Shown here: positions 17,991 through 26,827 of the stretch, piece after piece
Numbering within the stretch: position 1 is the first letter of the stretch
Layout of the letters: each line of letters starts with the position of its first letter
Source: Pengzhenrongella sp031582905
Lineage (GTDB): Bacteria > Actinomycetota > Actinomycetes > Actinomycetales > Cellulomonadaceae
Assembly: GCF_031582905.1 (NCBI RefSeq)
Contig: NZ_CP133990.1
Span: 2,356,001 to 2,420,000, forward strand
Length of the DNA: 64,000 nucleotides
Reading direction: 5' to 3'
Position numbers and translations under genes: made by a program
The notes under the pieces: generated by a model
Seen by the model: the letters and a program-made list of their open reading frames with translations, nothing else
What the model was told of the DNA's origin: nothing
The model's database searches: none

Positions 17991-18986
17991 GTGCTCGTCG
18001 TCGCCTGCCCCGGCCAGGGTGCCCAGTCCCCCGGCATGCTCGTCCCCTGGCTCGAGCTGGAGGGCGCGCAGCCCCTCCTCGAGCGCTGGTCGCACGTCGT
18101 CGGGCAGGACCTCGTCGCCCACGGCACGACGTCCGACGCGGACACGATCCGCGACACCGCGGTCGCCCAGCCCCTGCTCGTGGCCGCCGCGCTGCTGAGC
18201 TTCCGGGCGCTGGTCGGCGAGCCCGGGACCTCCCTGCTCGACGCCGAGCCGGCGGCCCTCGGTCCCGCGGGCGTCGACGTCGTCGCGGGCCACTCCGTGG
18301 GCGAGCTCGCGGCGGCCGCCGTGGCCGGTGTGCTGAGCGAGGACGAGGCGCTGTCCCTCGTCGCCGTGCGCGGGGCGGCCATGGCCCGCGCCGCGGCGGT
18401 GACGCCGACCGGCATGAGCGCCCTGCTCGGAGGTGACCCCGAGGCGGTGCTGGCACGGCTCGCCGAGCTCGGGCTGACCGCGGCCAACGTCAACGGGTCC
18501 GGTCAGGTCGTCGCCGCGGGCGACCTCGGGTCCCTCGCGACGCTCGCCGCCGACCCCGGCCCGCACCCGCGTCGTCCCGCTGCAGGTGGCCGGCGCGTTC
18601 CACACCACGCACATGGCCCCGGCCGTCGACGAGCTCGCCGCGGCGTCCGCCGCGACGTCGCCCGCCGACCCCCGCACGACGCTGCTGTCCAACGCCGACG
18701 GCGCCGCCGTGACGTCCGGGGCCCAGGCGCTCGAGCGGCTCGTCGCGCAGGTGGCGAACCCCGTCCGGTGGGACCTGTGCCAGGTCACCATGCAGGGTCT
18801 CGGCGCGACGGCCCTCGTGGAGCTGGCGCCCGCCGGAGTGCTCACCGGCCTGGCGCGACGTAGCCTGCCGGGGGTCGAGACGCACCCCGTCAAGACCCCG
18901 GCGGACCTCGACGCGGCGCGCGACCTCGTGCGACGCCACGGTGGGACCGCCGCCGGCACACCCGACTCGCGGAGGACCCCTCGTGA
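17991..18986 (+). CDS. fabD: malonyl-CoA:ACP transacylase (two frame interruptions)
   Basis: It loads malonate onto ACP. The catalytic GHSVG motif is present (AGHSVGELAAAAVAG), as is the His-containing QVAGAFHTTHMAP. Two single-base shifts are seen. Near 18555-18565 one G too many breaks ADPARTRVVPLQ. Near 18972 one missing base hides the stop. Correcting both gives about 331 residues ending in a TGA that overlaps the fabH GTG. Uncorrected, the second frame runs on through fabH as a false fusion. Confidence 0.9.
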
Positions 18987-19986
18987 CCCGACCGACCCTG
19001 ACCCAGGCCACCGGGCCTGCCCACACCCGGATCCTGGGGCTGGGGGCCGCACGCGGCGAGCTGACCGTGCCGAACGACGACCTCGTCGGCCCGATCGACT
19101 CCTCCGACGAGTGGATCCGGCAGCGGACGGGCATCGTGACCCGCCGGCGGGCCGCCGCGGGCACCGACGTGCTCGACCTCGCGGTGCAGGCCGCGAACGA
19201 CGCCCTCGCGAACGCCGGGCTCACCGGCGCGGACATCGACGCCGTCATCCTGTCGACCGTCACCTACTTCCACCAGACGCCCGCCGGGGCCGCGATCGTC
19301 GCCGACCGGATCGGCGCGACCCCGGCGGCCGCGTGGGACATCTCCGCGGCGTGCGCCGGCTACTGCTACGGCGTCGGCCAGGCGGACGCGCTCGTGCGCG
19401 CCGGGACGGCGCGCCACGTGCTCGTCATCGGCGCCGAGAAGATGAGCGAGTTCGTCGACCCGACCGACCGGAGCATCTCGTTCCTGCTCGGCGACGGTGC
19501 CGGTGCCGTCGTCATCGGCCCGTCAGACACGCCCGGCATCGGGCCGACGATCTGGGGCTCGGACGGCTCGCAGTCCCAGGCCATCCGGCAGACGCACTCC
19601 TGGCTCGACGTCCGCGACTCCGACGCCGGCTGGCCGACCCTGCGCCAGGAGGGCCCCACGGTGTTCAAGTGGGCCGGCTTCCAGATGGCGCCGATCGCAT
19701 CGAAGGCCATGGCCGCGGCCGGGGTCGAGCCCGAGCAGATCGAGGCGTTCATCCCCCACCAGGCCAACATGCGGATCATCGACCAGATGATCAAGCAGCT
19801 GAAGCTGCCCGAGTCGGTCGTCGTCGGGCGGGACATCGCGGACACCGGGAACACCTCGGCGGCGTCGATCCCCTGGCCACCGAGCGGCTGCTGAGCGAGG
19901 GCCAGGTGGGCTCCGGCGCGCTCGCCCTGCAGATCGGTTTCGGAGCCGGCCTGGTCTACGCGGCGCAGGTCGTCGTCCTCCCCTGA
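18983..19986 (+). CDS. fabH: beta-ketoacyl-ACP synthase III (one frame interruption)
   Basis: It starts chain elongation by condensing acyl-CoA with malonyl-ACP. The catalytic triad is visible: Cys124 in DISAACAGYCYG, His in EAFIPHQANMRII and Asn in TGNTSAAS. The frame shifts at the CCCC run 19870-19873. One added C reads IPLATERLLSEG and the normal C terminus GALALQIGFGAGLVYAAQV. The GTG overlaps the fabD stop. Confidence 0.93.
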
Positions 19987-20040
19987 CAGACTCGGGCCCG
20001 TCCCGGACCGAGCACGACCCGACAACAAGGAGAAGCACCC

Positions 20041-20292
20041 ATGGCGTACAGCGAGCAGGAGATCCTCGCCGGACTGGCCGAGATCGTCAGCGAGGAGACC
20101 GGTCTGCCGACCGACTCCGTCCTGCCCGAGAAGTCCTTCACCGACGACCTGGACATCGACTCCCTGTCGATGATGACGATCGTCACGCTCGCGGAGGAGA
20201 AGTTCTCCGTGCGCATCCCGGACGACGAGGTCAAGAACCTCGCGACCGTCGGCGACGCCGTCACCTTCATCTCGGGCGCCCAGGCAGCCTGA
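20041..20292 (+). CDS. acpP: acyl carrier protein
   Basis: An 83-residue ACP with phosphopantetheine-attachment Ser41 in DDLDIDSLSMMTI. The protein is acidic and of typical length, and carries acyl intermediates for FabD, FabH and FabF encoded around it. The ribosome site AAGGAG lies 8 bp upstream. Confidence 0.97.
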   Translation: MAYSEQEILAGLAEIVSEETGLPTDSVLPEKSFTDDLDIDSLSMMTIVTLAEEKFSVRIPDDEVKNLATVGDAVTFISGAQAA

Positions 20293-20387
20293 CGCCTCGC
20301 CCGACCCGCACGGCCCGTGGCCGGGCGCCCGCCCGCTGACGGCGGGCGCCCACCACGGAACCCTCCCCACCGCCCAGGAGCCCCCTC

Positions 20388-21632
20388 ATGAGCACCGCAC
20401 CCGACGTCGTGATCACCGGTCTCGGCGCGACCACCCCGCTCGGCGGCGACGTCCCGAGCACGTGGGAGGCCGCTCTCGCCGGGAGGTCGGGCATCCGCAC
20501 GCTCGACAACGACTGGGCCGAGACCTACGGCATCCCCGTCAGCTTCGCCGGCTCGGTCGCCGTGCCCGCCGCCGAGGTGCTGTCCCGCCCCGAGACCAAG
20601 CGGATGGACCCGTCGGCGCAGTACGCGCTCGTCGCGGCCCGCCAGGCCTGGGCCGACGCCGGCTCCCCCGAGATCGACGGCGAGCGGCTCGGGGCCGTGG
20701 TCGCGTCCGGGATCGGGGGGATCTGGACGATGCTCGACGGCTGGGACACCGTCCGGGAGAAGGGTGCGCGCCGCGTCCTGCCCATGACCGTGCCCATGCT
20801 CATGCCCAACTCCCCCGCGGCCAACGTGTCGATCGAGTTCGGTGCCCGGGCCGGTGTGCACGCCCCGGTCTCGGCCTGCGCCTCGGGCGCGGAGGCCATC
20901 GCGTACGGCGTGCAGATGATCCGCACGGGCCGCGCCGACATCGTGATCGCCGGTGGCACCGAGGCCGCCGTGCACCCCATGCCCATCTCGGCGTTCGCCG
21001 CCATGAAGGCGCTGTCGACCCGCAACGACGACCCCGCCGGCGCCTCCCGCCCGTACGACGTGACCCGCGACGGCTTCGTGCTGAGCGAGGGCTCCGGCGT
21101 CGTCGTGCTGGAGAGCGCCGACCACGCCCGCGCCCGCGGCGCGAAGGTCTACGGCCGGGTGGCCGGCCTCGGGATGAGCGGTGACGCGCACCACATCGCC
21201 GCCCCGGAGCCGACCGGCGTCGGCCAGACCGCCGCCATGCAGCGGGCGATGGACGACGCCGACGTCAGCGCTCGCGACGTCGTCCACATCAACGCCCACG
21301 CGACGTCGACCTCGGTCGGCGACATGATCGAGGTCCGCGGCATCCGCGCGGTGCTCGGCGCGGACGCCGACCACGTCCGGCTCTCGGCGACGAAGTCGAT
21401 GACCGGGCACCTGCTCGGGGCCGCCGGCGCACTGGAGACGATCTTCAGCGTCCTCGCCTTGCGCGACCGGGTCGCGCCGCCCACGATCAACGTCACCGAG
21501 CCGGACCCCGAGCTCGACCTCGACCTCGTCCGGGACGCCCCGCGCGAGCTCCCGGCCGGTCAGATCGCGGCCATCAACAACTCGTTCGGCTTCGGTGGGC
21601 ACAACGTCGCGCTCGTGGTGACCAGCGTCTGA
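20388..21632 (+). CDS. fabF: beta-ketoacyl-ACP synthase II
   Basis: This elongating condensing enzyme of type II fatty acid synthesis corresponds by position to KasA/KasB of mycobacteria. The triad is Cys164 (VSACASGAEA), His in HINAHATSTSVGD and His in KSMTGHLLGAAG. The C terminus NNSFGFGGHN is typical. The 414-residue frame is complete with AGGAG before the ATG. It ends the fab operon ahead of a hairpin. Confidence 0.96.
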   Translation: MSTAPDVVITGLGATTPLGGDVPSTWEAALAGRSGIRTLDNDWAETYGIPVSFAGSVAVPAAEVLSRPETKRMDPSAQYALVAARQAWADAGSPEIDGERLGAVVASGIGGIWTMLDGWDTVREKGARRVLPMTVPMLMPNSPAANVSIEFGARAGVHAPVSACASGAEAIAYGVQMIRTGRADIVIAGGTEAAVHPMPISAFAAMKALSTRNDDPAGASRPYDVTRDGFVLSEGSGVVVLESADHARARGAKVYGRVAGLGMSGDAHHIAAPEPTGVGQTAAMQRAMDDADVSARDVVHINAHATSTSVGDMIEVRGIRAVLGADADHVRLSATKSMTGHLLGAAGALETIFSVLALRDRVAPPTINVTEPDPELDLDLVRDAPRELPAGQIAAINNSFGFGGHNVALVVTSV

Positions 21633-21659
21633 CCCACCCCTGCCGCGCACGACGGCGAA

Positions 21660-21689
21660 GGCCCCGCACCGGTGATCCGGTGCGGGGCC
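21660..21689. terminator. bidirectional terminator after fabF
   Basis: A perfect 13-bp stem GGCCCCGCACCGG / CCGGTGCGGGGCC with a TGAT loop lies between the convergent fabF and DUF3145 genes. Confidence 0.85.
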
Positions 21690-21712
21690 GTCGGTCGTCC
21701 GGCGGCGCCGCG

Positions 21713-22213
21713 CTACCCGACGCGGTGCAGCCAGCGGACCGGGGCGCCGGCGCCCGCGTACCGGAACGACTCGAGCTCGTCGTCCCAGGCCTGCCCGAGG
21801 GCGAGGTCGAGCTCCACCCGGAGGCGGGCCGGGTCCGCGGCGTGCTGCAGCGCGGCCCGGATGCGGTCCTCCGGGACGACGACGTTGCCGTGCACGTCGG
21901 TCGCGGCGTGGAAGATCCCGAGCTCGGGCGTGTGACTCCAGCGCGAGCCGTCGGTGCCGCGGCTGGCCTCCTCGGTCACCTCGTACCGCAGGTGCGCCCA
22001 GCCGCGCAGGGCGGACGTCAGCCGCGCACCGGTGCCCTGGGGGCCCTGCCACGAGTGCTCGGCACGGAACATGCCGGGCGCCGCGGGCTGCTCAGTCCAG
22101 TCCAGGGACAGGCGCGAGTCGAGCACGCTGCCCGCCGCCCACTCGACGTGCGGGCACAGCGCGCGCGGCGACGAGTGCACGAAAAGTACGCCGCGGGTGA
22201 TGGCACCGGCCAT
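21713..22213 (-). CDS. DUF3145 family protein
   Basis: A 166-residue protein of the actinobacteria-specific DUF3145 family, beginning AGAITRGVLFVHSSPRALCP and containing HLRYEVTEEASRGTDGSRW. The function is unknown. Its place directly after the fab operon recurs in actinobacteria as far as I recall. The start at ATG 22213 follows AGGAG. An upstream in-frame ATG adds non-family residues. Confidence 0.85.
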   Translation of the reverse strand: MAGAITRGVLFVHSSPRALCPHVEWAAGSVLDSRLSLDWTEQPAAPGMFRAEHSWQGPQGTGARLTSALRGWAHLRYEVTEEASRGTDGSRWSHTPELGIFHAATDVHGNVVVPEDRIRAALQHAADPARLRVELDLALGQAWDDELESFRYAGAGAPVRWLHRVG

Positions 22214-22347
22214 GTCGGTCCTCCTGTCGGGTCGAGGTTCGTCTTCCCCAACGACCTCAGCCCCGTGACGGGAGGTGTGCACTCATCTGCGGCGTGCTCC
22301 GCGCCATCATGCCCTACACCGCGCGCACGGCGCCAACGACCGCGGGT

Positions 22348-22833
22348 CTACAGCTGCTCGCGGATGGCGCGCATGGCCTTCTTGCGGACGGAGCGCTCGA
22401 GCCGGTCGAGGTAGAGCATGCCGTCGAGGTGGTCGACCTCGTGCTGCAGGCACCGCGCCATGAGCTCGGTGCCCTCGACGACGACCTCCCGACCGTCGAG
22501 GTCGGTGCCGACGACGCGCGCGTACCAGGCGCGCTTCGTCGGGTACCACAGGCCCGGAACGGACAGGCAGCCCTCGTCGCCGTCCTGGTAGTCGTCGGAC
22601 AGCTCGACGATCGTCGGGTTGAGGACGTACCCGACCTCGTCGTCGATGTTCCACGAGAACGCCCGCAGGTTGACACCGATCTGGTTGGCGGCGAGCCCCG
22701 CCCGCCCCTCGTGGTCGACCGTCTCGACCAGGTCGTCCACCAGGGACCGCACCCGGTCGTCGATCACCGTGACCGGCTCGCACGGGGTGCGCAGCACCGG
22801 GTCACCGACGGTGCGGATCTCTCTCATCGCCAT
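22348..22833 (-). CDS. def: peptide deformylase
   Basis: It removes the formyl group from nascent N-terminal fMet. All three motifs are present: GLAANQIG (46-53), EGCLSVPG with metal ligand Cys89, and QHEVDHLDG with His131, catalytic Glu132 and His135. From ATG 22833 it is 161 residues. It is not next to fmt. Confidence 0.96.
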   Translation of the reverse strand: MAMREIRTVGDPVLRTPCEPVTVIDDRVRSLVDDLVETVDHEGRAGLAANQIGVNLRAFSWNIDDEVGYVLNPTIVELSDDYQDGDEGCLSVPGLWYPTKRAWYARVVGTDLDGREVVVEGTELMARCLQHEVDHLDGMLYLDRLERSVRKKAMRAIREQL

Positions 22834-22975
22834 GGCTCGATCCTGCCATGCACGCAGCGCCGGGCCGGTGCCGAGCCGCCGCCGTGGTCGGCGTGGGACG
22901 AGTCGGTCGGGCGACCGGGGTGCGACGCCTCGCGCCCCGACCACCCGCCCGTGCCCCGTCGCCGGACCGGACCGC

Positions 22976-23212
22976 TCAGGCCTGCGGCTCGCGCTGCTCC
23001 GGAACGCCTCCGAGGAGCTGCCGGACCTCGTCCTCGTGGAACCGTCGGTGCCCCCCGAGGGTGCGGATCGCCGAGATCTTCCCGGCCTTCGCCCAGCGCG
23101 TGACCGTCTTGGGGTCCACGCGGAAGAGCGTGGCCACCTCCGACGGCGTCAGCAGCGCGCCGGAGCCCTGCGGCTCCGGCATCGACGGGTGGGATGTGAG
23201 TGGGGTGACCAT
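22976..23212 (-). CDS. BldC-family MerR-like DNA-binding protein
   Basis: A 78-residue protein made almost wholly of a winged helix-turn-helix (LLTPSEVATLFRVDPKTVTR, then AGKISAIRTLGGHRRFHED). It is near-identical in pattern to Streptomyces BldC, a developmental regulator that binds direct repeats cooperatively. Non-sporulating actinobacteria keep it with unknown targets. ATG 23212 is preferred. An internal ATG (MPEPQ) is possible. Confidence 0.9.
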   Translation of the reverse strand: MVTPLTSHPSMPEPQGSGALLTPSEVATLFRVDPKTVTRWAKAGKISAIRTLGGHRRFHEDEVRQLLGGVPEQREPQA

Positions 23213-23705
23213 GATCGTGACTCCTCTAAGTCGTTCGGTGGCTCGGCCGGCCCGGCGGGCCCCGTGGCTTTGCGTCCCCACCTCGCGGTGGGTTTGCCGT
23301 TGTCGCTGACGTGGTCATGATCGGCCGAAGCGGACAAGTAGTTCGACAACGCCACACCCGGACGTTCCACACACCTCGTTTGGTGGTACGCGTCACATCC
23401 ACACGGGTGACTGCGGCCCGCGCACGCCCGCTGCGGGCGCGGTACGCGCCGCCCGGAGGTCGGTGGCTCGCTCCAGGCCCCTGAGGGACTCCCGCTACGG
23501 CAAAGACTGTCCTAAGATCCACCCAACGCCCAGGCGCGAGCAGGGCGGGCGGGCTCGATCCGCCGAGCGAGGGCGCCTCACCCTGTGCGGGTGAGGCGCC
23601 CTTCTCCATGCCGGCTCCACGCCGCCTGCATGCCGCATCGCGCGACGTCGTCCGGGTCGCGGTGCCGCGCCGGGTCCCGTCGCCTGCCGCTAGGCTGGCG
23701 ACCAC
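23213..23705. other. gene-poor interval with possible small RNA and terminator
   Basis: A 493-bp stretch with no supported protein. The left part should hold the promoter of the BldC-like gene. The right part has a TAAGAT -10-like hexamer (23513-23518), and about 55 bp on a perfect 13-bp hairpin (23571-23601) followed by TTCTCC. This would fit a short transcript of roughly 80 nt, detailed in the findings. Confidence 0.4.
23571..23601 (+). terminator. hairpin terminator upstream of tRNA
   Basis: Arms GGGCGCCTCACCC and GGGTGAGGCGCCC pair perfectly around TGTGC, and the downstream TTCTCC is the most U-rich tail in the region. It ends a plus-strand transcript that is not a protein gene. Confidence 0.6.
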
Positions 23706-23779
23706 GGGCCAGTAGCTCAGCCGGTCAGAGCAGCGGACTCATAATCCGTGGGTCGTGGGTTCAAGCCCCACCTGGCCCA
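23706..23779 (+). tRNA. tRNA with CAT anticodon, probably Ile2
   Basis: The acceptor GGGCCAG pairs with CTGGCCC. The anticodon stem GCGGA/TCCGT holds loop CTCATAA (CAT), and the T arm is GTGGGTTCAAGCCCCAC. C4-G69 and C5-G68 in the acceptor match the determinants of TilS-modified tRNA-Ile2, not elongator tRNA-Met, so Ile2 is favoured. The 3' part is the attachment site of the integrated element, and the gene remains complete at this end. Confidence 0.85.
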
Positions 23780-23780
23780 C
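23736..23780 (+). repeat. attL, 45-bp direct repeat
   Basis: The sequence from the anticodon loop to just past the tRNA 3' end (GACTCATAATCCGTG to CTGGCCCAC) is repeated exactly at 35712-35756. The integrase gene begins 74 bp inside the repeat, as expected for a tRNA-targeting tyrosine recombinase element. Confidence 0.93.
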
Positions 23781-23853
23781 TCCTCTGTGAAGCCCTGGCC
23801 TGCGGAAACGCTCGCCGGGGCTTCGCGCATGTCCGGCGCCGACGGACCGGTGG

Positions 23854-25113
23854 TCACAGAGTGGTCACGCGACGCCCTCGGGACCAGCGCAGCGGCCCGC
23901 TCGGCAGCGTCCCGGCCCACCCCTCGAGGAGGTGGGAGTAGGTGTCCGCCGTGATCGAGATGTTCGAGTGCCCGAGCCGCTTGGACACGATGGCGATGTC
24001 GACGCCGGCGGCGAGCATGAGCGACGCCGCCCCGTGCCGCAGGTCGTGCAGGCGCACCCGCCGCAGGCCCGCCTCGGCGACGAGCTCGACGAACCGGTGC
24101 GACACGTAGTCCGGGTTGATCGGCGTCCCGTCCTCGCGGGCGAACACCAGGCCGTGGTCGGAGTAGGCGCCGGACCACGCTGCACGCTCGCTGTCCTGGC
24201 GCAGTCGGTGCTCCATGAGGGCGCCCGCGGTGCGGCCGTCGAAGTCGATGCCACGGCTCTCCCCGCTGGCCGTCTTGGGGCGTCCGAACGCGAGCCGGTT
24301 GTGCGTCTGCCCGCACACCCCGCACGGGGCCGCGGCGGCGAGCTGCACGACCTGCTGCCGGACGACGAGGACGCGCCGCTCGAGGTCGACGTCCTCCCAG
24401 CGCAGCCCGAGCGCCTCACCGCGGCGCAGGCCGGCGGCGGCCATGACCTCGAACAGGACACCGAGGCGGTCGTGGGCCGCGTGGTCGAGGAACGCCCCGA
24501 GCTCGCCGGGCTGCCACGGGTGCACCTTCGGACGTGACGCGGACGGCAGGTCGACGTCGACGGCGGGGTTGTGGCTGATGAGGCGCTTGCGCTTCGCGGT
24601 GGCGAGCGCGGACCGCAGCGTCGCGTGCACCCTGCGGACCGTGGCGGGCCCCATGGCGCGGCGCCCCTTGACGGGCTGGGCGATCTGCACGAGGGCGTGC
24701 TCGACGTGCCCGGGCCGCAGGTCCCGCAGGCGCATCTGCCCGAGGTACGGCACGAGATAGTCGCGGATGTGCTGCCGGTACGACTGCACGGTCGTCGGGC
24801 GCAGCCCGTTGGCCTCCTTGGCGGCAACCCACTGCTCGAGGAACGCCCCGACGGTCATCTGCTCGTCGTGGGCGTAGGACCCGTCGGCGACGGTCGACGT
24901 GATCTGCGCGAGCGCGTCCGCGGCGGCGTCCTTGGTCGGGAAGCCCGACCGCTTCACCTGCCGGCGCTCCTGCCACACGCCGTCCTTGCCGCGGCCGGCG
25001 CCGAGGTCGACGACGAACGTCCATGACCCGTGGCGCAGCTTGCACGCCTTGCGGTTCCCGCGGGCGTCGCGCTCGATCGGGCACGAGCACCGCTTGTAGA
25101 TGCTGCCCCTCAT
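23854..25113 (-). CDS. int: tyrosine-recombinase integrase
   Basis: A 419-residue phage-type integrase. It has an N-terminal arm-binding domain (GSIYKRCSCPIERDARGNRK, then WQERRQVKRSGFPTKDAA), a SAM-like core-binding domain (~80-190) and a catalytic domain with Arg231, His356, Arg359, His382 and Tyr392 (LHDLRHGAASLM, LGHSNISITADTYSH). A CGVCGQTH insertion at ~274 could bind metal. It lies against attL pointing at the tRNA. Its ATG overlaps the stop of the XRE gene (ATGA). Confidence 0.96.
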   Translation of the reverse strand: MRGSIYKRCSCPIERDARGNRKACKLRHGSWTFVVDLGAGRGKDGVWQERRQVKRSGFPTKDAAADALAQITSTVADGSYAHDEQMTVGAFLEQWVAAKEANGLRPTTVQSYRQHIRDYLVPYLGQMRLRDLRPGHVEHALVQIAQPVKGRRAMGPATVRRVHATLRSALATAKRKRLISHNPAVDVDLPSASRPKVHPWQPGELGAFLDHAAHDRLGVLFEVMAAAGLRRGEALGLRWEDVDLERRVLVVRQQVVQLAAAAPCGVCGQTHNRLAFGRPKTASGESRGIDFDGRTAGALMEHRLRQDSERAAWSGAYSDHGLVFAREDGTPINPDYVSHRFVELVAEAGLRRVRLHDLRHGAASLMLAAGVDIAIVSKRLGHSNISITADTYSHLLEGWAGTLPSGPLRWSRGRRVTTL

Positions 25114-25628
25114 GGCTCCTCATTCCGTTCGTTCTCGAACCAGGCATCTTCACCACGAGCCACACCCAACGCCTTGAGCGCTTCGACGTTGCCGAGCCGC
25201 AAGAGCGTGACGCGGATGGCGCGGCCGCGATCTTGCGCCGTCGTCGCGACGTCGAGGATCTCCTCTAGCTCGTGGTGCAACCGGTCCATCTGTCGCAAGA
25301 CGTCGTCGTAGGTCCGCTTGGTCGGGGCGGCGCTCCACCCGATCGGGGCGAGGTCGGCTCGCTGATAGGTGGCCGGCCCGACTGCGACTGCCTGCGCCTC
25401 ACTGGGGAGTACGACGAGACGCTCGAGCGCCACTTCGAAGATCAGGCAGATGAGCACCATGTCCGCCACGGTGAAGGCGCGTGCGCCGCTCTCGGCTGCC
25501 GACACCGTGGCGCGGCTCCATGCCTTGCCGTAGTGGCTGCCCACCTCTTCGCCGAACCGCGCCTGTGACCAGCCACGAGCCGTCCGCAGCTGTTCAAGGT
25601 TCCTGCCGACGACCTCCTCGATTCGCAC
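25110..25628 (-). CDS. XRE-family helix-turn-helix regulator
   Basis: A 172-residue protein from GTG. It has an N-terminal HTH (VGRNLEQLRTARGWSQARF to about residue 60) and a C-terminal part with a predicted helix (LRQMDRLHHELEEILDVAT). It is probably the element's repressor and is cotranscribed with int. A dyad lies just upstream of its start. It diverges from the excisionase-like genes, in lysogeny-switch geometry. Confidence 0.85.
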   Translation of the reverse strand: MRIEEVVGRNLEQLRTARGWSQARFGEEVGSHYGKAWSRATVSAAESGARAFTVADMVLICLIFEVALERLVVLPSEAQAVAVGPATYQRADLAPIGWSAAPTKRTYDDVLRQMDRLHHELEEILDVATTAQDRGRAIRVTLLRLGNVEALKALGVARGEDAWFENERNEEP

Positions 25629-25739
25629 TGCCCTCTCCCGTCTGGACTGTCTAGCGATATCTGAACAGTAGGGCAAGGGATGGATAGACACAAGGGGCAC
25701 GCGGCGACACGCTCAAGGTGTCGAAAGGAGGAACCCCCA
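25629..25739. promoter_or_regulatory. divergent control region with ACTGT-N14-ACAGT dyad
   Basis: A 111-bp gap between the XRE gene and the excisionase-like gene. A dyad ACTGT (25646-25650) / ACAGT (25665-25669) with 14 bp between is the likely operator of the XRE protein. This stretch is AT-richer than its surroundings (CTAGCGATATCTGAACAGTA). AAAGGAGG before 25740 is the ribosome site of the rightward operon. Confidence 0.55.
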
Positions 25740-25952
25740 ATGGTCCCCACAGAGCTCCTCGGGAAGAGCACGGTCAGCGTGCAGGTCGCAGCCAAGGTGC
25801 TCGGCATCGGGCGCAACCAGGCGTACCAAGCTGCGCACAACGGCGAGTTGCCGACCCTGCGCATCGGCCGGCGCATCCTCGTGCCAGTCCCTGCGCTGCT
25901 CGCGATGGTCGGCCTGGACTCCGCCGGTGATCCGCAGGTGGCCGCCTCGTGA
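25740..25952 (+). CDS. excisionase-like helix-turn-helix protein
   Basis: A 70-residue MerR/Xis-type HTH protein (STVSVQVAAKVLGIGRNQAY, then GELPTLRIGRRILVPV). ATG 25740 is 7 bp after AAAGGAGG. An in-frame ATG at 25680 has no ribosome site. It is first in a rightward run of overlapping genes, and is an excisionase or early regulator by fold and place. Confidence 0.8.
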   Translation: MVPTELLGKSTVSVQVAAKVLGIGRNQAYQAAHNGELPTLRIGRRILVPVPALLAMVGLDSAGDPQVAAS

Positions 25953-26257
25953 ACCGCGACGAGCTCCTCGCCCTACCGGTAACGGTCGACGTCGAGACCG
26001 CGGGCCGCGCCCTGTCGATCGGCCGGACAAAGGCGTTCCAGCTCGCCAAGGCCGGGCAGTTCCCGGCGCGGGTGCTTCGCCTGGGTGGCAAGTACCGCGT
26101 CGTCACGGCCGACCTGCTCGAGCTCCTCGGAGTCGCCCCCACACGCAGCGACGGCGCGTCCGCCACAGACGCGCCGATCGCCCCCACCGTCGAGGACTTC
26201 GGAGGTCCCCGCCTTGAGCAGCATCCCACGCAGCTCCACGCCCTGTCCGCGTCCTGA
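25949..26257 (+). CDS. second HTH protein of the element
   Basis: A 102-residue protein with a MerR/Xis-type HTH (TVDVETAGRALSIGRTKAFQ, then GKYRVVTADLLELLG) and a disordered C-terminal tail. It is similar in layout to the gene before it, whose stop it overlaps (GTGA). This suggests an old tandem duplication. DNA-binding is likely but the target is unknown. Confidence 0.75.
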   Translation: MNRDELLALPVTVDVETAGRALSIGRTKAFQLAKAGQFPARVLRLGGKYRVVTADLLELLGVAPTRSDGASATDAPIAPTVEDFGGPRLEQHPTQLHALSAS

Positions 26258-26618
26258 GCAACCGCGTCGGATTGCTGATCCGGTGCGGGTCACAGATCCG
26301 CAGGTCATGGCGGCCGCGGTCACGAGCGGGTCACGCGCTGGCGCCCCCGCGCAGCCGTTCGACGGGTGGCTCGACGACGCACTCGGCGCCCTGTTCGTCC
26401 TGGCCGACACCGGCCAGCCCTTCGGCTGCGACGAGCTCCACGCGGCAGGCATCGCCGAGCCGTCGTCGACCTCCCACTGGGGCAACGTCTTCCGGCTGGC
26501 GCACGAGGCCGGCTTCATCGAGCCCATCGGCTTCCGCCTCTCCCGTCGCCCCCCACGCCGCGGTGGAATCCAGCGCGAGTGGCGCGGCGTCGAGTCCCCA
26601 CCGCGGGAGGCCGCATGA
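26214..26618 (+). CDS. hypothetical phage-type protein
   Basis: The TTG at 26214 is chosen because GGAGGT lies 7 bp upstream. This gives 134 residues overlapping the previous gene by 44 bp. Alternatives are GTG 26283 and ATG 26307, both without a ribosome site. The conserved-looking core is PFDGWLDDALGALFVLADTG, GCDELHAAGIAEPSS and WGNVFRLAHEAGFIEPIGF, a winged-helix-like pattern seen in replication-module proteins. The function is unknown. Confidence 0.6.
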   Translation: MSSIPRSSTPCPRPEQPRRIADPVRVTDPQVMAAAVTSGSRAGAPAQPFDGWLDDALGALFVLADTGQPFGCDELHAAGIAEPSSTSHWGNVFRLAHEAGFIEPIGFRLSRRPPRRGGIQREWRGVESPPREAA

Positions 26619-26827
26619 GCAGCCCACTCGAGACGCGCCCCAAAAAGGGTGACGTCACGAGGGAGACGACCGGCCGCGTGGTCGAGGCGTCGTGCCGCAC
26701 CTGCGCCCGGACGTTCGAGATCACCGGCGCCGCCTGGTCGCACTCCGCCTCGGCACGTCACGTCGTCGACGTGCGCTACGCCGTCGCGTTCACCTTCCGC
26801 CCGAACGTCCCCGAGGACGCCGCCTGA
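26615..26827 (+). CDS. small hypothetical protein of the element
   Basis: A 70-residue protein from ATG 26615, overlapping the stop before it (ATGA). It contains one CxxC (ASCRTCARTFEITGAAWSHS), possibly half of a zinc site, and ends in RYAVAFTFRPNVPED. It is probably cotranscribed in the early operon. Confidence 0.6.
   Translation: MSSPLETRPKKGDVTRETTGRVVEASCRTCARTFEITGAAWSHSASARHVVDVRYAVAFTFRPNVPEDAA

Noticed and set aside
18586..19986. A continuous frame that appears to fuse FabD and FabH.
   Set aside because: The middle is out of frame with FabH. The fusion arises because two errors in fabD and one in fabH happen to join the frames.
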